Positions 1-6,537 of a DNA stretch of 16,532 nt are shown piece after piece. The notes under the pieces were generated by a model. It was not told the origin of the DNA, ran no database searches, and saw nothing but the letters and a program-made list of their open reading frames with translations. The DNA comes from Comamonadaceae bacterium (GTDB lineage Bacteria > Pseudomonadota > Gammaproteobacteria > Burkholderiales > Burkholderiaceae_C), in the NCBI GenBank assembly GCA_947374505.1, contig CANCCE010000040.1:1-16532 (forward strand), written 5' to 3'. Position numbers and translations under genes: made by a program. Positions within the stretch are counted from its first letter, which is position 1. Each line of letters starts with the position of its first letter.

Positions 1-689
1 GCCAAGTAATAGCTGTTGGTCAAGGCCACGCCGCATTCGCCGCTGGCCACCCCCTTGATCTGGTCGGTGTCGCCGCCCTTGGGCGTGCGCGCCATGTTGG
101 CGACCAAGCCTTTCAACCAAGCTTCTGTTTTGACTTCGCCGAGGTGCTCGGTGACGGCTCCAAACAGCGACAGGTTGTACGGGTGCGAACCCGAACGGGT
201 GCACAGCAGGCCTGTGTTTTTGGGGTCAGCCAGCGCTTCGTAGGTGTCCACATCGGCCCTTTTGACCCGCATTTTGTTGTACACGACGATGCGGGCGCGG
301 GTTGAGAAGCCAAACCAGGTCGTGCCTTCAGCGCTTGGCTTGGCGCGCAGCTGGACTGGTATAGCCGCTTCTAATTTGGCTGACTTGATCGGTAGGAAGA
401 GGCCGTCCATGTCGGCTTTGCCGAGTCGGGCTGCGTCGACCAGCAAGATGACATCGGCGGGTGAGGCAGCGCCTTCAGCTTTGAGTCGCGCCAGAATCCC
501 GGCGTCGTCGGCATCCACCCGGTTGATTTTGATGCCCGTGGCTTGGGTGAAATTTCCGTAAAGGGCCTCATCTGTTTGATAGTGACGGGCAGAATACAGG
601 TTCAGCACTTGCTGTTGAGCTAAAACACTTCCAGTCGTGCTCAGTGAGGCTGCAGTGATCAGGCCGGCAAGGATTGATTTTTTTGACAT
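1..689 (-). CDS. Ferric iron ABC transporter substrate-binding protein (FutA/FbpA-like), 3' end cut off by window
   Basis: Periplasmic protein that binds Fe(3+) and delivers it to an ABC importer. My translation from the ATG at 689 gives 229 complete residues, with the frame still open at the left edge. Family members are usually about 340 residues, so roughly a third is missing. Residues 1-24 form a signal peptide (MSKKS, hydrophobic core, cleavage near VLA-QQ). The mature protein begins with NLYSARHYQTD, very like the FutA start, where the His/Tyr pair helps bind iron. TNSYYLA at 224-230 carries the paired tyrosines (227-228) that coordinate ferric iron in FbpA/FutA proteins. The gene has its own promoter with an overlapping Fur box, which fits iron repression. 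Permease and ATPase genes may lie beyond the window. The family is clear; the exact ligand form (free Fe3+ or chelate) cannot be read from the sequence. Confidence 0.92.
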   Translation of the reverse strand, partial: MSKKSILAGLITAASLSTTGSVLAQQQVLNLYSARHYQTDEALYGNFTQATGIKINRVDADDAGILARLKAEGAASPADVILLVDAARLGKADMDGLFLPIKSAKLEAAIPVQLRAKPSAEGTTWFGFSTRARIVVYNKMRVKRADVDTYEALADPKNTGLLCTRSGSHPYNLSLFGAVTEHLGEVKTEAWLKGLVANMARTPKGGDTDQIKGVASGECGVALTNSYYL

Positions 690-721
690 GGTTTTAGCGT
701 GTGAATGTTGCAATGGAATTT

Positions 722-750
722 AGTTTAATGCAAACGCGAATGGTTCTCAA
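722..750 (-). promoter_or_regulatory. Sigma70-like promoter of the iron-binding protein gene
   Basis: Read on the minus strand there is TTGAGA (745-750), a 17-base spacer and TAAACT (722-727). This is a good spacing for a sigma70 promoter, 33 bases upstream of the ATG at 689. Initiation would give a leader of about 25 bases. The Fur box at 733-751 covers the -35 element and most of the spacer, as expected for repression by promoter occlusion. Confidence 0.6.
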
Positions 751-751
751 T
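733..751 (-). promoter_or_regulatory. Candidate Fur box
   Basis: The minus strand reads ATTGAGAACCATTCGCGTT. Against the commonly seen form AATGAGAATCATTCTCATT it matches 15 of 19 positions by eye. It overlaps the promoter of a ferric iron-binding protein gene, which is where Fur normally acts. It also lies between this gene and the divergent patatin gene, so it could influence both. No binding evidence is available; the call rests on match plus context. Confidence 0.6.
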
Positions 752-1696
752 AAGTTTTATAAAGATAAAGATGCTGGCAGGGGCTTTAAAGCCATTCGCT
801 GCAGCGAATGGTGGCTCGCCATGCTTTTCCCTCTGATCCTGGCAGGCTGCGCGGGTGTTGGCGGCTTGCCTGCAACACCAGAAACCTCCCCGTTGGTGAG
901 CACGCGTGTCCCGCGCATCGGCTTGGCGCTGGGCGGCGGTGCGGCCAAGGGCTTTGCGCACGTGGGCGTCATTGCCGTGCTGGAAGAAGCCGGCTTGCGA
1001 CCGTCCTACATCGTGGGTACCTCGGCGGGCAGCTTGGTGGCCGCACTCTATGCCAGCGGCAAATCCAGCGCCGAATTGCAGAAAGCCGCCCTGGCGATTG
1101 AAGAAGTCGCTATCACCGACTGGATGCTGCCCTTGGTCGGGCGCGGCATGTTTCGCGGCGATGCGCTGGGGCGCTATGTGAACGAGGCGGTGGGTGGTCG
1201 CTTGCTCGACCAAATGAGTATTCCGCTGGGCGTTGTGGCGACCGATCTTGGCAACGGCCAGGCGATGCTGTTTCGGCGCGGTGACACCGGCACGGCGGTG
1301 CGCGCGTCGAGCGCTGTGCCGGGTGTCTTTGTGCCGGTGCGCATCAGTGGACGCGACTACGTTGATGGCGGTTTGGTGGCACCGGTGCCGGTGCGTTTTA
1401 CGCGGCAGATGGGGGCCGAACTGGTGATTGCGGTGGATATCTCGACGGTGCCCGAGGAGAACACCGCCAACGACACCTTGCAGATCTTACTGCAGACCTT
1501 TTCGATCATGGGCAGAAGCATCAACCAGCACGAACTCAAAGACGCTGACATCATCATTCGGCCGTCTCTGATTGGACTCAAAAGTGCTGATTTCTCGGCC
1601 CGACTGAAAGCCATTGAGGCGGGCAGAGCGGCCATGCTCGCGGCGCTGCCGGCGCTCCGCTTGAAGCTGGATGCAGCTTCGGTCGCGCTGCGCTAG
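740..1696 (+). CDS. Patatin-like phospholipase family lipoprotein (RssA-type)
   Basis: Predicted serine acyl-hydrolase with the patatin Ser-Asp dyad. Counting from the ATG at 740 (318 residues): LILAGC ends at Cys37, a lipobox suggesting membrane anchoring by a lipid; the oxyanion-hole motif GGGAAKG is at 65-71; the nucleophile is Ser95 in GTSAG; the catalytic Asp is D209 in VDGG. The patatin domain is complete. The start is uncertain. The frame is open from ATG 701, but that would overlap the promoter and Fur site of the divergent gene. ATG 740 keeps basic residues before the hydrophobic stretch but has no clear ribosome site. ATG 821 has GGTGG six bases upstream, yet leaves only nine uncharged residues before the cysteine, too short for a usual lipoprotein signal. 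The natural substrate is unknown; phospholipid or other acyl esters are possible. Confidence 0.85.
   Translation: MVLNKFYKDKDAGRGFKAIRCSEWWLAMLFPLILAGCAGVGGLPATPETSPLVSTRVPRIGLALGGGAAKGFAHVGVIAVLEEAGLRPSYIVGTSAGSLVAALYASGKSSAELQKAALAIEEVAITDWMLPLVGRGMFRGDALGRYVNEAVGGRLLDQMSIPLGVVATDLGNGQAMLFRRGDTGTAVRASSAVPGVFVPVRISGRDYVDGGLVAPVPVRFTRQMGAELVIAVDISTVPEENTANDTLQILLQTFSIMGRSINQHELKDADIIIRPSLIGLKSADFSARLKAIEAGRAAMLAALPALRLKLDAASVALR
792..811. repeat. Perfect 20-base palindrome near the start of the patatin gene
   Basis: Ten bases starting CCATTCGCTG are followed directly by their exact reverse complement. If the patatin gene starts at 821, the element lies in the leader and its right arm overlaps the GGTGG ribosome-binding sequence (810-814), so a hairpin could block translation. 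If the start is 740, it is coding for the stretch around AIRCSEW. It could also be a dimeric regulator site. Function is unknown. Confidence 0.5.
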
Positions 1697-1711
1697 TTCA
1701 GCCAAGCACAC

Positions 1712-1738
1712 AAAAAAAGCCCGCGCAAGGTGGGCTTT
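1712..1738 (-). terminator. Intrinsic terminator of the phasin gene
   Basis: On the minus strand AAAGCCCAC, a 5-base loop and GCGGGCTTT form a 9-bp stem with one G-T pair. It is continued by a run of seven T residues (1712-1718). It sits about 60 bases past the phasin stop codon and 15 bases past the convergent patatin stop. The T run faces the phasin direction; on the plus strand the same hairpin has A residues before it and no T run after it, so it would be weak there. Confidence 0.8.
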
Positions 1739-1796
1739 GAAACGGGTCTGGAAACGCGAGGTTTGCCGGAGACCCGAGGAGACAACTCAATGAAAA

Positions 1797-2342
1797 TTAA
1801 CGCTTTTTAGCAACCGGTGCTTTAGCCGCGTTGACAGCGGTGTTGCTGACTGCGGTGAAGTTGGCTTGAGCCATGTCGGTGGCTTGTTTGACGGCTTTTT
1901 GAACCGACTCGAAGGCGTTGTTGGCAGCGGCGACAGCGCTTTTCATGACAGCCACGGCGGTTTCAGAACCGGCCGGTGCATTTTTGGACGCACCGTCCAC
2001 CAAGCCCATGAATTTGGCTTGGGCTTCAGTAGCTTGACCTTCAAAGGCTTTGCTGAGCTCTGCGCTGGTGCTGGTCGCGATGTCGTAGAGGTGACGGCTA
2101 TAGGCAGCTGATTTTTCAGCCAATGGCTGCATCAGGCCAGCTTGCATGGCCATCAGCTCTTGTGCATCTTTAACGCTCATCAGGGCTTGGGTTTGGTTCG
2201 CGGTTTCAGCCAAAGCGGCTTTGGAAGCCTGTACATTCAGCTCGACCAGTTTCTCGACGCCTTCAAAGGCTTTGTTGCTCATACCAAAAAGGGTTTCCAT
2301 CGTGGCTTTTTGGGATGTCATCATTTGTTCAGCGGTCAACAT
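1797..2342 (-). CDS. Phasin family protein (PHA granule-associated)
   Basis: Small amphipathic protein of 181 residues that coats polyhydroxyalkanoate granules and limits their coalescence. It is almost entirely helical, rich in Ala, Gln, Met and Glu, with no cysteine and no signal peptide. The core after residue 15 (LFGMSNKAFEGVEKLVELN) resembles the phasin_2 domain, and the C-terminus is Ala/Lys-rich (AKAPVAKKR). The frame could begin two codons earlier at a TTG (2348), but AGGAG at 2351-2355 lies eight bases from the ATG at 2342 and only two from the TTG, so I choose ATG 2342. The gene is monocistronic, with promoter, ribosome site and terminator all visible. Phasins are typically repressed by PhaR, and candidate sites flank the promoter. 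The family is confident; which phasin paralogue it is cannot be told. Confidence 0.9.
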   Translation of the reverse strand: MLTAEQMMTSQKATMETLFGMSNKAFEGVEKLVELNVQASKAALAETANQTQALMSVKDAQELMAMQAGLMQPLAEKSAAYSRHLYDIATSTSAELSKAFEGQATEAQAKFMGLVDGASKNAPAGSETAVAVMKSAVAAANNAFESVQKAVKQATDMAQANFTAVSNTAVNAAKAPVAKKR

Positions 2343-2350
2343 ATTCAAAT

Positions 2351-2355
2351 CTCCT
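2351..2355 (-). promoter_or_regulatory. Ribosome binding site deciding the phasin start
   Basis: AGGAG on the minus strand, eight bases before ATG 2342. The alternative TTG start at 2348 would be only two bases away, which is too close. Confidence 0.8.
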
Positions 2356-2408
2356 GTGAGTTAAAAAATAGTTGCTCTGCTGAATCAGTTGACACCTTGG
2401 TCTGCTAA

Positions 2409-2423
2409 TTGCTGCACTGCAAC
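2409..2423. promoter_or_regulatory. TGC-rich element, copy 1 (candidate PhaR operator)
   Basis: TTGCTGCACTGCAAC on the plus strand, just downstream of the -10 element of the phasin promoter. It matches the second copy at 2468-2482 in 12 of 15 positions, same orientation, 59 bases apart. PhaR regulators of other PHA producers are known to bind TGC-rich sequence at phasin promoters; assignment to PhaR here is inference. Confidence 0.45.
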
Positions 2424-2432
2424 ATAACTCAA

Positions 2433-2460
2433 ATTATAGGGGCTCGAATGTTGATTGCAA
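2433..2460 (-). promoter_or_regulatory. Sigma70 promoter of the phasin gene
   Basis: Minus strand: TTGCAA (2455-2460), 16-base spacer, then a perfect TATAAT (2433-2438). The leader to the ATG at 2342 would be roughly 80 bases, with the TGC-rich copy at 2409-2423 near its start. This is the strongest promoter match I see in the window. Confidence 0.7.
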
Positions 2461-2467
2461 GTCATTT

Positions 2468-2482
2468 TTGCTGCGTTGCACC
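2468..2482. promoter_or_regulatory. TGC-rich element, copy 2 (candidate PhaR operator)
   Basis: TTGCTGCGTTGCACC on the plus strand, just upstream of the phasin -35 element. It pairs with the copy at 2409-2423 and together they bracket the promoter. The rest of the gap to the HDAC-like gene (2483-2646) shows no confident promoter, RNA or further repeat. Confidence 0.45.
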
Positions 2483-2646
2483 ATTTTAGATGCGAGCCTC
2501 TAGGCCGCATGGGCTGGTCGTTTGGAGGTTGTTAGGGCCGTGATTAGGCTGTTAAAGAGCCGACTTCGGGTCACAATGCTGAGCTGCCTTGGGCTGTTTC
2601 TGCCGACGGATTTTTTCATTTTTCTGACACGCTTTGGCGTTTTAAC

Positions 2647-3624
2647 TTGCAAGCTTTTTACTCCGACCACTTTGTTTTGCCCTTGCCGGAAGGGCATCGC
2701 TTTCCCATGGAGAAGTACGCTCGCCTGCGCGAGCGGATGGGCACCGAGTTGCTCGAGGTCGCGATGCGCGAGGCGCCCAGCGCCACGGATGGAGAACTGG
2801 CGCTGGCGCACAGTCCGGCCTATGTCAGCGCAGTGGCCAGCGGCGGATTACCCGCAGTAGCGATGCGTGAGGTCGGCTTCCCGTGGAGCCTGGAAATGGT
2901 CGAGCGCTCACGCCGATCGGCCGGTGCCACCATCGCGGCGGCCAGGGTGGCGTTGGGTTTGCATCAAGAGATCGGTCAAGGCACCCAATGCAAACCCCAG
3001 GGCATTGCCGCTAACATGGCCGGCGGCACACACCACGCCAGCGCCGACAAAGGCGGTGGTTTCTGCGTCTTCAACGATGCGGCCGTGGCGGCCCGACTGA
3101 TGCAGGCCGAATGGGGCCGGCGATATGGTTGTCAGCAGCCTGTCCTGAAGGTGGCGATCATTGACCTGGATGTGCACCAAGGCAATGGCACGGCCAGCAT
3201 CTTCCGAAATGACGACAGTGTTTTCACGCTGTCAATGCACGGCCAACACAACTTCCCGTTTCGCAAAGAGGCGAGTGATCTGGATGTGGACTTGCCGGAC
3301 GGCTGCAAGGACAGTGACTATTTGGCGGCGCTTGAGCATGCGCTTGACGAGATGGAGCGGCGCTTTCAGCCGGGGCTGGTGATCTATCTGGCGGGTGCTG
3401 ATCCTTTTGAGGGCGATCGTTTGGGCCGTTTGAGTTTGAGTTTTGATGGTCTGGAGGCCCGCGATCGGCGGGTTTTTGACTGGGCTTGGCAGCGGCGTAT
3501 TCCACTGGCCATGGCGATGGCCGGTGGTTATGGCGTTGATATCGATGAAACGGTTCAAGTGCAAATGAACACTTACCGTGTCGCCTTGTCTTACTGGGAG
3601 AAGTGGCAAGACTTCACCGCATAA
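2647..3624 (+). CDS. Histone deacetylase family protein, class IV (HDAC11-like) features
   Basis: Zinc-dependent amidohydrolase of the arginase/deacetylase fold, 325 residues, cytoplasmic, no signal peptide. The active site looks intact: GTHH with His129-His130, zinc ligands Asp175 and His177 in IIDLDVHQGNG, third ligand Asp252 in AGADPFEGDRLG, and the transition-state tyrosine Tyr295 in GGYG. The segment EGDRLGRLSLS followed by GLxxRDxxVF closely recalls human HDAC11 (class IV) rather than classical AcuC. The TTG at 2647 is chosen because MQAFYSDHFVLPLPEGHRFP is the usual start of these proteins. The frame is open back to a stop at 2545, but no better start or Shine-Dalgarno is visible. It is divergent from the phasin gene. 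The substrate is unknown: acetyl-lysine, acyl-lysine, polyamine or another small amide are all possible, and many bacterial members are annotated only by family. Confidence 0.88.
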   Translation: MQAFYSDHFVLPLPEGHRFPMEKYARLRERMGTELLEVAMREAPSATDGELALAHSPAYVSAVASGGLPAVAMREVGFPWSLEMVERSRRSAGATIAAARVALGLHQEIGQGTQCKPQGIAANMAGGTHHASADKGGGFCVFNDAAVAARLMQAEWGRRYGCQQPVLKVAIIDLDVHQGNGTASIFRNDDSVFTLSMHGQHNFPFRKEASDLDVDLPDGCKDSDYLAALEHALDEMERRFQPGLVIYLAGADPFEGDRLGRLSLSFDGLEARDRRVFDWAWQRRIPLAMAMAGGYGVDIDETVQVQMNTYRVALSYWEKWQDFTA

Positions 3625-3694
3625 GATAAGCACATATTTCTAAAGGCGCGCTGAAGACGCTCAAAGATCATCAATCAGCGAGACAAACACACCC

Positions 3695-4060
3695 ATGCCC
3701 GATATGTCCCAAGAAAGCACGTCAGACACTGGCAGCCAAGTTGAGGTGACGCATCAAGAGTTTTGTGCGGGCTTGCCTGCCGGTCGTTTTCACCTGATCG
3801 TGAATCCCGAAAAGGCCCAAAAGTACATCAAGCACCGCTTGTTCATCGTCGGCATTGCTTTGCCCGTCATCGGCCTTGGCACAGCGCTGAGTTGGTCGGG
3901 TTACACCTGGGCCGGTTTGCCGCTGATCGCCATTGGCTTATTGCTGCCTCGTGTGGTGAAGGCGCATGCCCCCAAAATTCTGCTGCACCTTGCTCTGCGC
4001 GAAGCCAGAACGTACCGTGACGCACTGGAATTCGAAATTTTGGAAATCCGTTTGCGTTAA
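3695..4060 (+). CDS. Small membrane protein of unknown function, two predicted helices
   Basis: I do not recognise this 121-residue protein. It has a polar N-terminal part (1-45), a hydrophobic segment at about 49-67 (LFIVGIALPVIGLGTALSW), a short turn with SGYTWAG, a second hydrophobic segment at about 74-88, and a charged C-terminal helix (RVVKAHAPK, LREARTYRDALEFEILEIRLR). Basic residues before the first and after the second helix suggest a hairpin with both ends in the cytoplasm. Three residues in, the ATG at 3704 is an equally possible start; neither has a strong ribosome site. It lies between the HDAC-like and nitroreductase genes, 70 bases after the first and 29 before the second, so may be co-transcribed. 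Coding is supported by codon use and a natural protein-like pattern. Confidence 0.7.
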   Translation: MPDMSQESTSDTGSQVEVTHQEFCAGLPAGRFHLIVNPEKAQKYIKHRLFIVGIALPVIGLGTALSWSGYTWAGLPLIAIGLLLPRVVKAHAPKILLHLALREARTYRDALEFEILEIRLR

Positions 4061-4089
4061 TTCAACCCCACTAGATTGGACCGCCTCAA

Positions 4090-4812
4090 GTGAGTAGTCG
4101 CCCAGCCAACCCCCTTGACACCGTGAATCCGGTCGATCAAGCCATCACCAGTCGCATGTCGGCCCGTGCATTTTTGCCTCAAGCCGTTGACCGGCAAATC
4201 ATCACCCACTTGCTGGAGGTCGCCAGCCGGGCGCCATCGGGCACCAACACCCAGCCCTGGAAGGTCTATGTTTTGCAGGGGGCTAGCCGCGATGCGCTGG
4301 TCAGCAAGGTTTGTACGCTGCATGACGCTATCCGTGCCAATCCGGAACTAGGCGCCCAGCACAAGGAGGCGTACGCTTACTATCCGGAAAAATGGGTTTC
4401 GCCGTATATCGAGCGACGGCGTGAAAACGGCTGGGGCTTGTATAGCTTGCTGGGCATTGGCAAGGGGGACAAAGACAAAATGCACGCCCAGCACCAACGC
4501 AATTTCCGTTTTTTTGACGCCCCAGTCGGGCTCGTCTTCACGATTGACCGCGTGTTGGAACGCGGCAGCCTGCTGGACTACGGCATGTTTCTGCAGAACA
4601 TCATGGTGGCTGCCCGAGCTCAGGGCCTACACACTTGCCCTCAAGCGGCCTGGAATAGGTTTGCCAACATCATCCTGCCGCACATTGGCGCTGGTGATGA
4701 CGAAATGTTGGTTTGCGCTATGGCGTTGGGTTATGCCGACGAGTCGGCCCTGGTGAATACTTTTCACACCCCCCGGGTCCATGCCGGGGACTTCACCACT
4801 TGGCTTGAATGA
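4090..4812 (+). CDS. Nitroreductase family protein (FMN-dependent NAD(P)H oxidoreductase)
   Basis: Predicted FMN flavoprotein of 240 residues that would reduce nitro compounds, quinones or similar acceptors with NAD(P)H. SRMSARAF (21-28) supplies the basic residues that hold the FMN phosphate. RAPSGTNTQPW (47-57) is the characteristic family motif. GLHTCPQAAW and the C-terminal AMALGYAD complete the fold. The start is a GTG at 4090; the next in-frame ATG (residue 23) would remove part of the FMN motif, so the GTG is preferred even though no strong Shine-Dalgarno precedes it. It follows the small membrane protein by 29 bases. The physiological substrate cannot be deduced; these enzymes are often promiscuous. 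Confidence 0.88.
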   Translation: MSSRPANPLDTVNPVDQAITSRMSARAFLPQAVDRQIITHLLEVASRAPSGTNTQPWKVYVLQGASRDALVSKVCTLHDAIRANPELGAQHKEAYAYYPEKWVSPYIERRRENGWGLYSLLGIGKGDKDKMHAQHQRNFRFFDAPVGLVFTIDRVLERGSLLDYGMFLQNIMVAARAQGLHTCPQAAWNRFANIILPHIGAGDDEMLVCAMALGYADESALVNTFHTPRVHAGDFTTWLE

Positions 4813-4882
4813 GTCATCTCTGCTGCCGGTTGCGGGTAAAGTCAGGGGTTGTCCTTTTAACTTTCTTTGAAAGCGTTTTTTC

Positions 4883-5233
4883 ATGACCATGACCACCACC
4901 CCTTCCGGCCTTCAGTATGAAGACACGGTGCTCGGCACCGGCGCCATTGCCAAAGCGGGCCAAGAAGTCAGCGTTCATTACACTGGCTGGCTTTTCAATG
5001 ATGGCATGCAGGGTGCCAAGTTCGACTCCAGCAAAGACCGTGGCCAGCCATTTGGCTTTTCGCTCGGTGCCGGCCAAGTCATTCGCGGCTGGGATGAAGG
5101 CGTTCAGGGCATGTCAGTCGGTGGCACGCGCCGCCTGGTGATTCCTGCCGAGTTGGGCTATGGTGCGCGCGGTGCGGGTGGAGTGATTCCGCCTAACGCC
5201 ACCTTGCTGTTCGAAGTCGACTTTCTCGGCTGA
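4883..5233 (+). CDS. FKBP-type peptidyl-prolyl cis-trans isomerase
   Basis: Single-domain FKBP of 116 residues that speeds cis-trans isomerisation of proline bonds during folding. The binding-pocket residues are all present: Tyr33 (VHYTGW), Phe47-Asp48 (KFDSS), Phe57 and Phe59 (PFGFSLG), Val66-Ile67, Trp70 (IRGWDEG), Tyr93 (LGYGARG) and Phe110 (LLFEVDF). There is no signal peptide and no N-terminal dimerisation domain, so it is the short cytoplasmic type, similar to human FKBP12. ATG 4883 and ATG 4889 are both possible starts (MTMTTTPSG); the ribosome site is weak for either. It lies 70 bases after the nitroreductase and 37 before pncB, with no clear functional link to either. Confidence 0.95.
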   Translation: MTMTTTPSGLQYEDTVLGTGAIAKAGQEVSVHYTGWLFNDGMQGAKFDSSKDRGQPFGFSLGAGQVIRGWDEGVQGMSVGGTRRLVIPAELGYGARGAGGVIPPNATLLFEVDFLG

Positions 5234-5270
5234 TCGTCTTATCTCCCTCACCTGAGGCGCTGCACCAGAC

Positions 5271-6458
5271 ATGATCATCACCAGCCTGCTCGACACCGAT
5301 CTTTACAAGTTCACCATGATGCAGGTGGTGCTGCACCAGTTTCCGGGTGCTCAGGTCGAGTATCACTTTAAGTGCCGCAATGCTGACAGTCCAGGCGTCC
5401 GTCCGCTGGCGCCGATGGTGAATGAAATCCGTGAGGAAATTCGCGCGCTGTGCACCTTGCGTTTTCAAGATGCCGAGTTGGCCTACCTGCAATCCATGCG
5501 CTTCGTCAAGAGCGACTTTGTAGATTTTCTGGGCTTGTTCCGGCTGAATGAAAAATACGTCACTGTCACGGCCTTGCCGTCAGGCGAGATTGATGTGGTG
5601 ATCAAAGGCCCGTGGCTGCACACCATCCCGTTTGAAATCCCCATACTGGCCATCATCAACGAGGTCTACTTTCGGAATACCCAGAAACTGCCCGACGTCA
5701 TGGAAGGCCGTCGCCGCTTGGACGTGAAAATCGAGCAACTCAAAGGTGAAGGCCTGAGTGCGCTGAAGATCGCCGACTACGGCACCCGCAGGCGTTTCAG
5801 TCGGGCCTGGCACGAAGAGGTGTTGCGCACACTGACCGCACGGCTCGGCGCTGGAACGGCCGGGCAAATTGCCGGCACCAGCAACGTGCTGTTTGCCATG
5901 AAGCTGGGCTTGACCCCGCTGGGCACCATGGCACACGAGTTTTTGCAGGCCTGCCAGGCTCTGGGACCGCGCTTGCGCGACAGCCAAGTCTTTGCCTTTG
6001 AGTCGTGGGCCCGTGAATACCGCGGTGACTTGGGTATTGCGCTCAGTGACGTTTACGGTATGAGCGCATTTTTGCGCGATTTCGACATGTTCTTTTGCAA
6101 GCTCTTTGACGGTGCCCGCCATGACAGTGGCGACCCGGCCGCTTGGGGTGAGCGCTTGATTCAGCACTACCGCATCAACCGTGTCGACCCGTGTACCAAG
6201 ACCCTGATCTTCAGTGATGGGTTGACGGTGCCTAAAACCATTGAGTTGTACCGGCAGTTCAAAGGACGTTGCCAGTTGGCCTTCGGTATTGGCACCAACT
6301 TGACCAACGATCTTGGCTACGAGCCACTACAGATTGTCATCAAGATGGTTCAGTGCAATGGGCAACCAGTGGCCAAGGTGTCAGACACGCCGTCCAAAAA
6401 CATGTGCAACGACGTGAAATACCTGGCGTATCTGCGACAAGTTTTTGAGATCGAGTGA
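5271..6458 (+). CDS. pncB: Nicotinate phosphoribosyltransferase
   Basis: First enzyme of the Preiss-Handler salvage route: it joins nicotinate to PRPP, driven by ATP, giving nicotinate mononucleotide for NAD synthesis. The 395 residues match the length of enterobacterial PncB (about 400). The N-terminal LLDTDLYKFTMMQ is the family signature. GTSNVLFAMKLGLTPLGTMAHEF (202-224) contains His222, which lines up with the histidine phosphorylated during the reaction in Salmonella PncB. IFSDGL and GIGTNLTND near the C-terminus are the phosphoribosyl-binding region. The cytoplasmic enzyme appears complete. ATG 5271 is preceded by GAGGCG about a dozen bases upstream. Its 3' end is followed by the antiporter gene after 79 bases. 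Confidence 0.96.
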   Translation: MIITSLLDTDLYKFTMMQVVLHQFPGAQVEYHFKCRNADSPGVRPLAPMVNEIREEIRALCTLRFQDAELAYLQSMRFVKSDFVDFLGLFRLNEKYVTVTALPSGEIDVVIKGPWLHTIPFEIPILAIINEVYFRNTQKLPDVMEGRRRLDVKIEQLKGEGLSALKIADYGTRRRFSRAWHEEVLRTLTARLGAGTAGQIAGTSNVLFAMKLGLTPLGTMAHEFLQACQALGPRLRDSQVFAFESWAREYRGDLGIALSDVYGMSAFLRDFDMFFCKLFDGARHDSGDPAAWGERLIQHYRINRVDPCTKTLIFSDGLTVPKTIELYRQFKGRCQLAFGIGTNLTNDLGYEPLQIVIKMVQCNGQPVAKVSDTPSKNMCNDVKYLAYLRQVFEIE

Positions 6459-6524
6459 TAACTTTCTGTGTTCTACCCAGCTGCTTGGCCGCAGGGTTGA
6501 AAAAATCGCGACAAAAGATGGCAA

Positions 6525-6530
6525 AAAAGG
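6525..6530 (+). promoter_or_regulatory. Ribosome binding site deciding the antiporter TTG start
   Basis: AAAAGG seven bases before the TTG at 6538. This site, plus the signal peptide that starts exactly there, argues against a start farther upstream inside pncB. Confidence 0.6.
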
Positions 6531-6537
6531 TAGTTTT

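Noticed and set aside
725..1213. 162-codon minus-strand frame opposite the patatin gene
   Set aside because: Composition is typical of an antisense shadow (Gln, His, Ala), and the opposite strand has intact patatin motifs.
6470..6500. Hairpin between pncB and the antiporter (CTGC/GCAG with ACC/GGT)
   Set aside because: The stem is short and bulged, there is no T run, and the region is too short for a known ion-sensing riboswitch that I could recognise.
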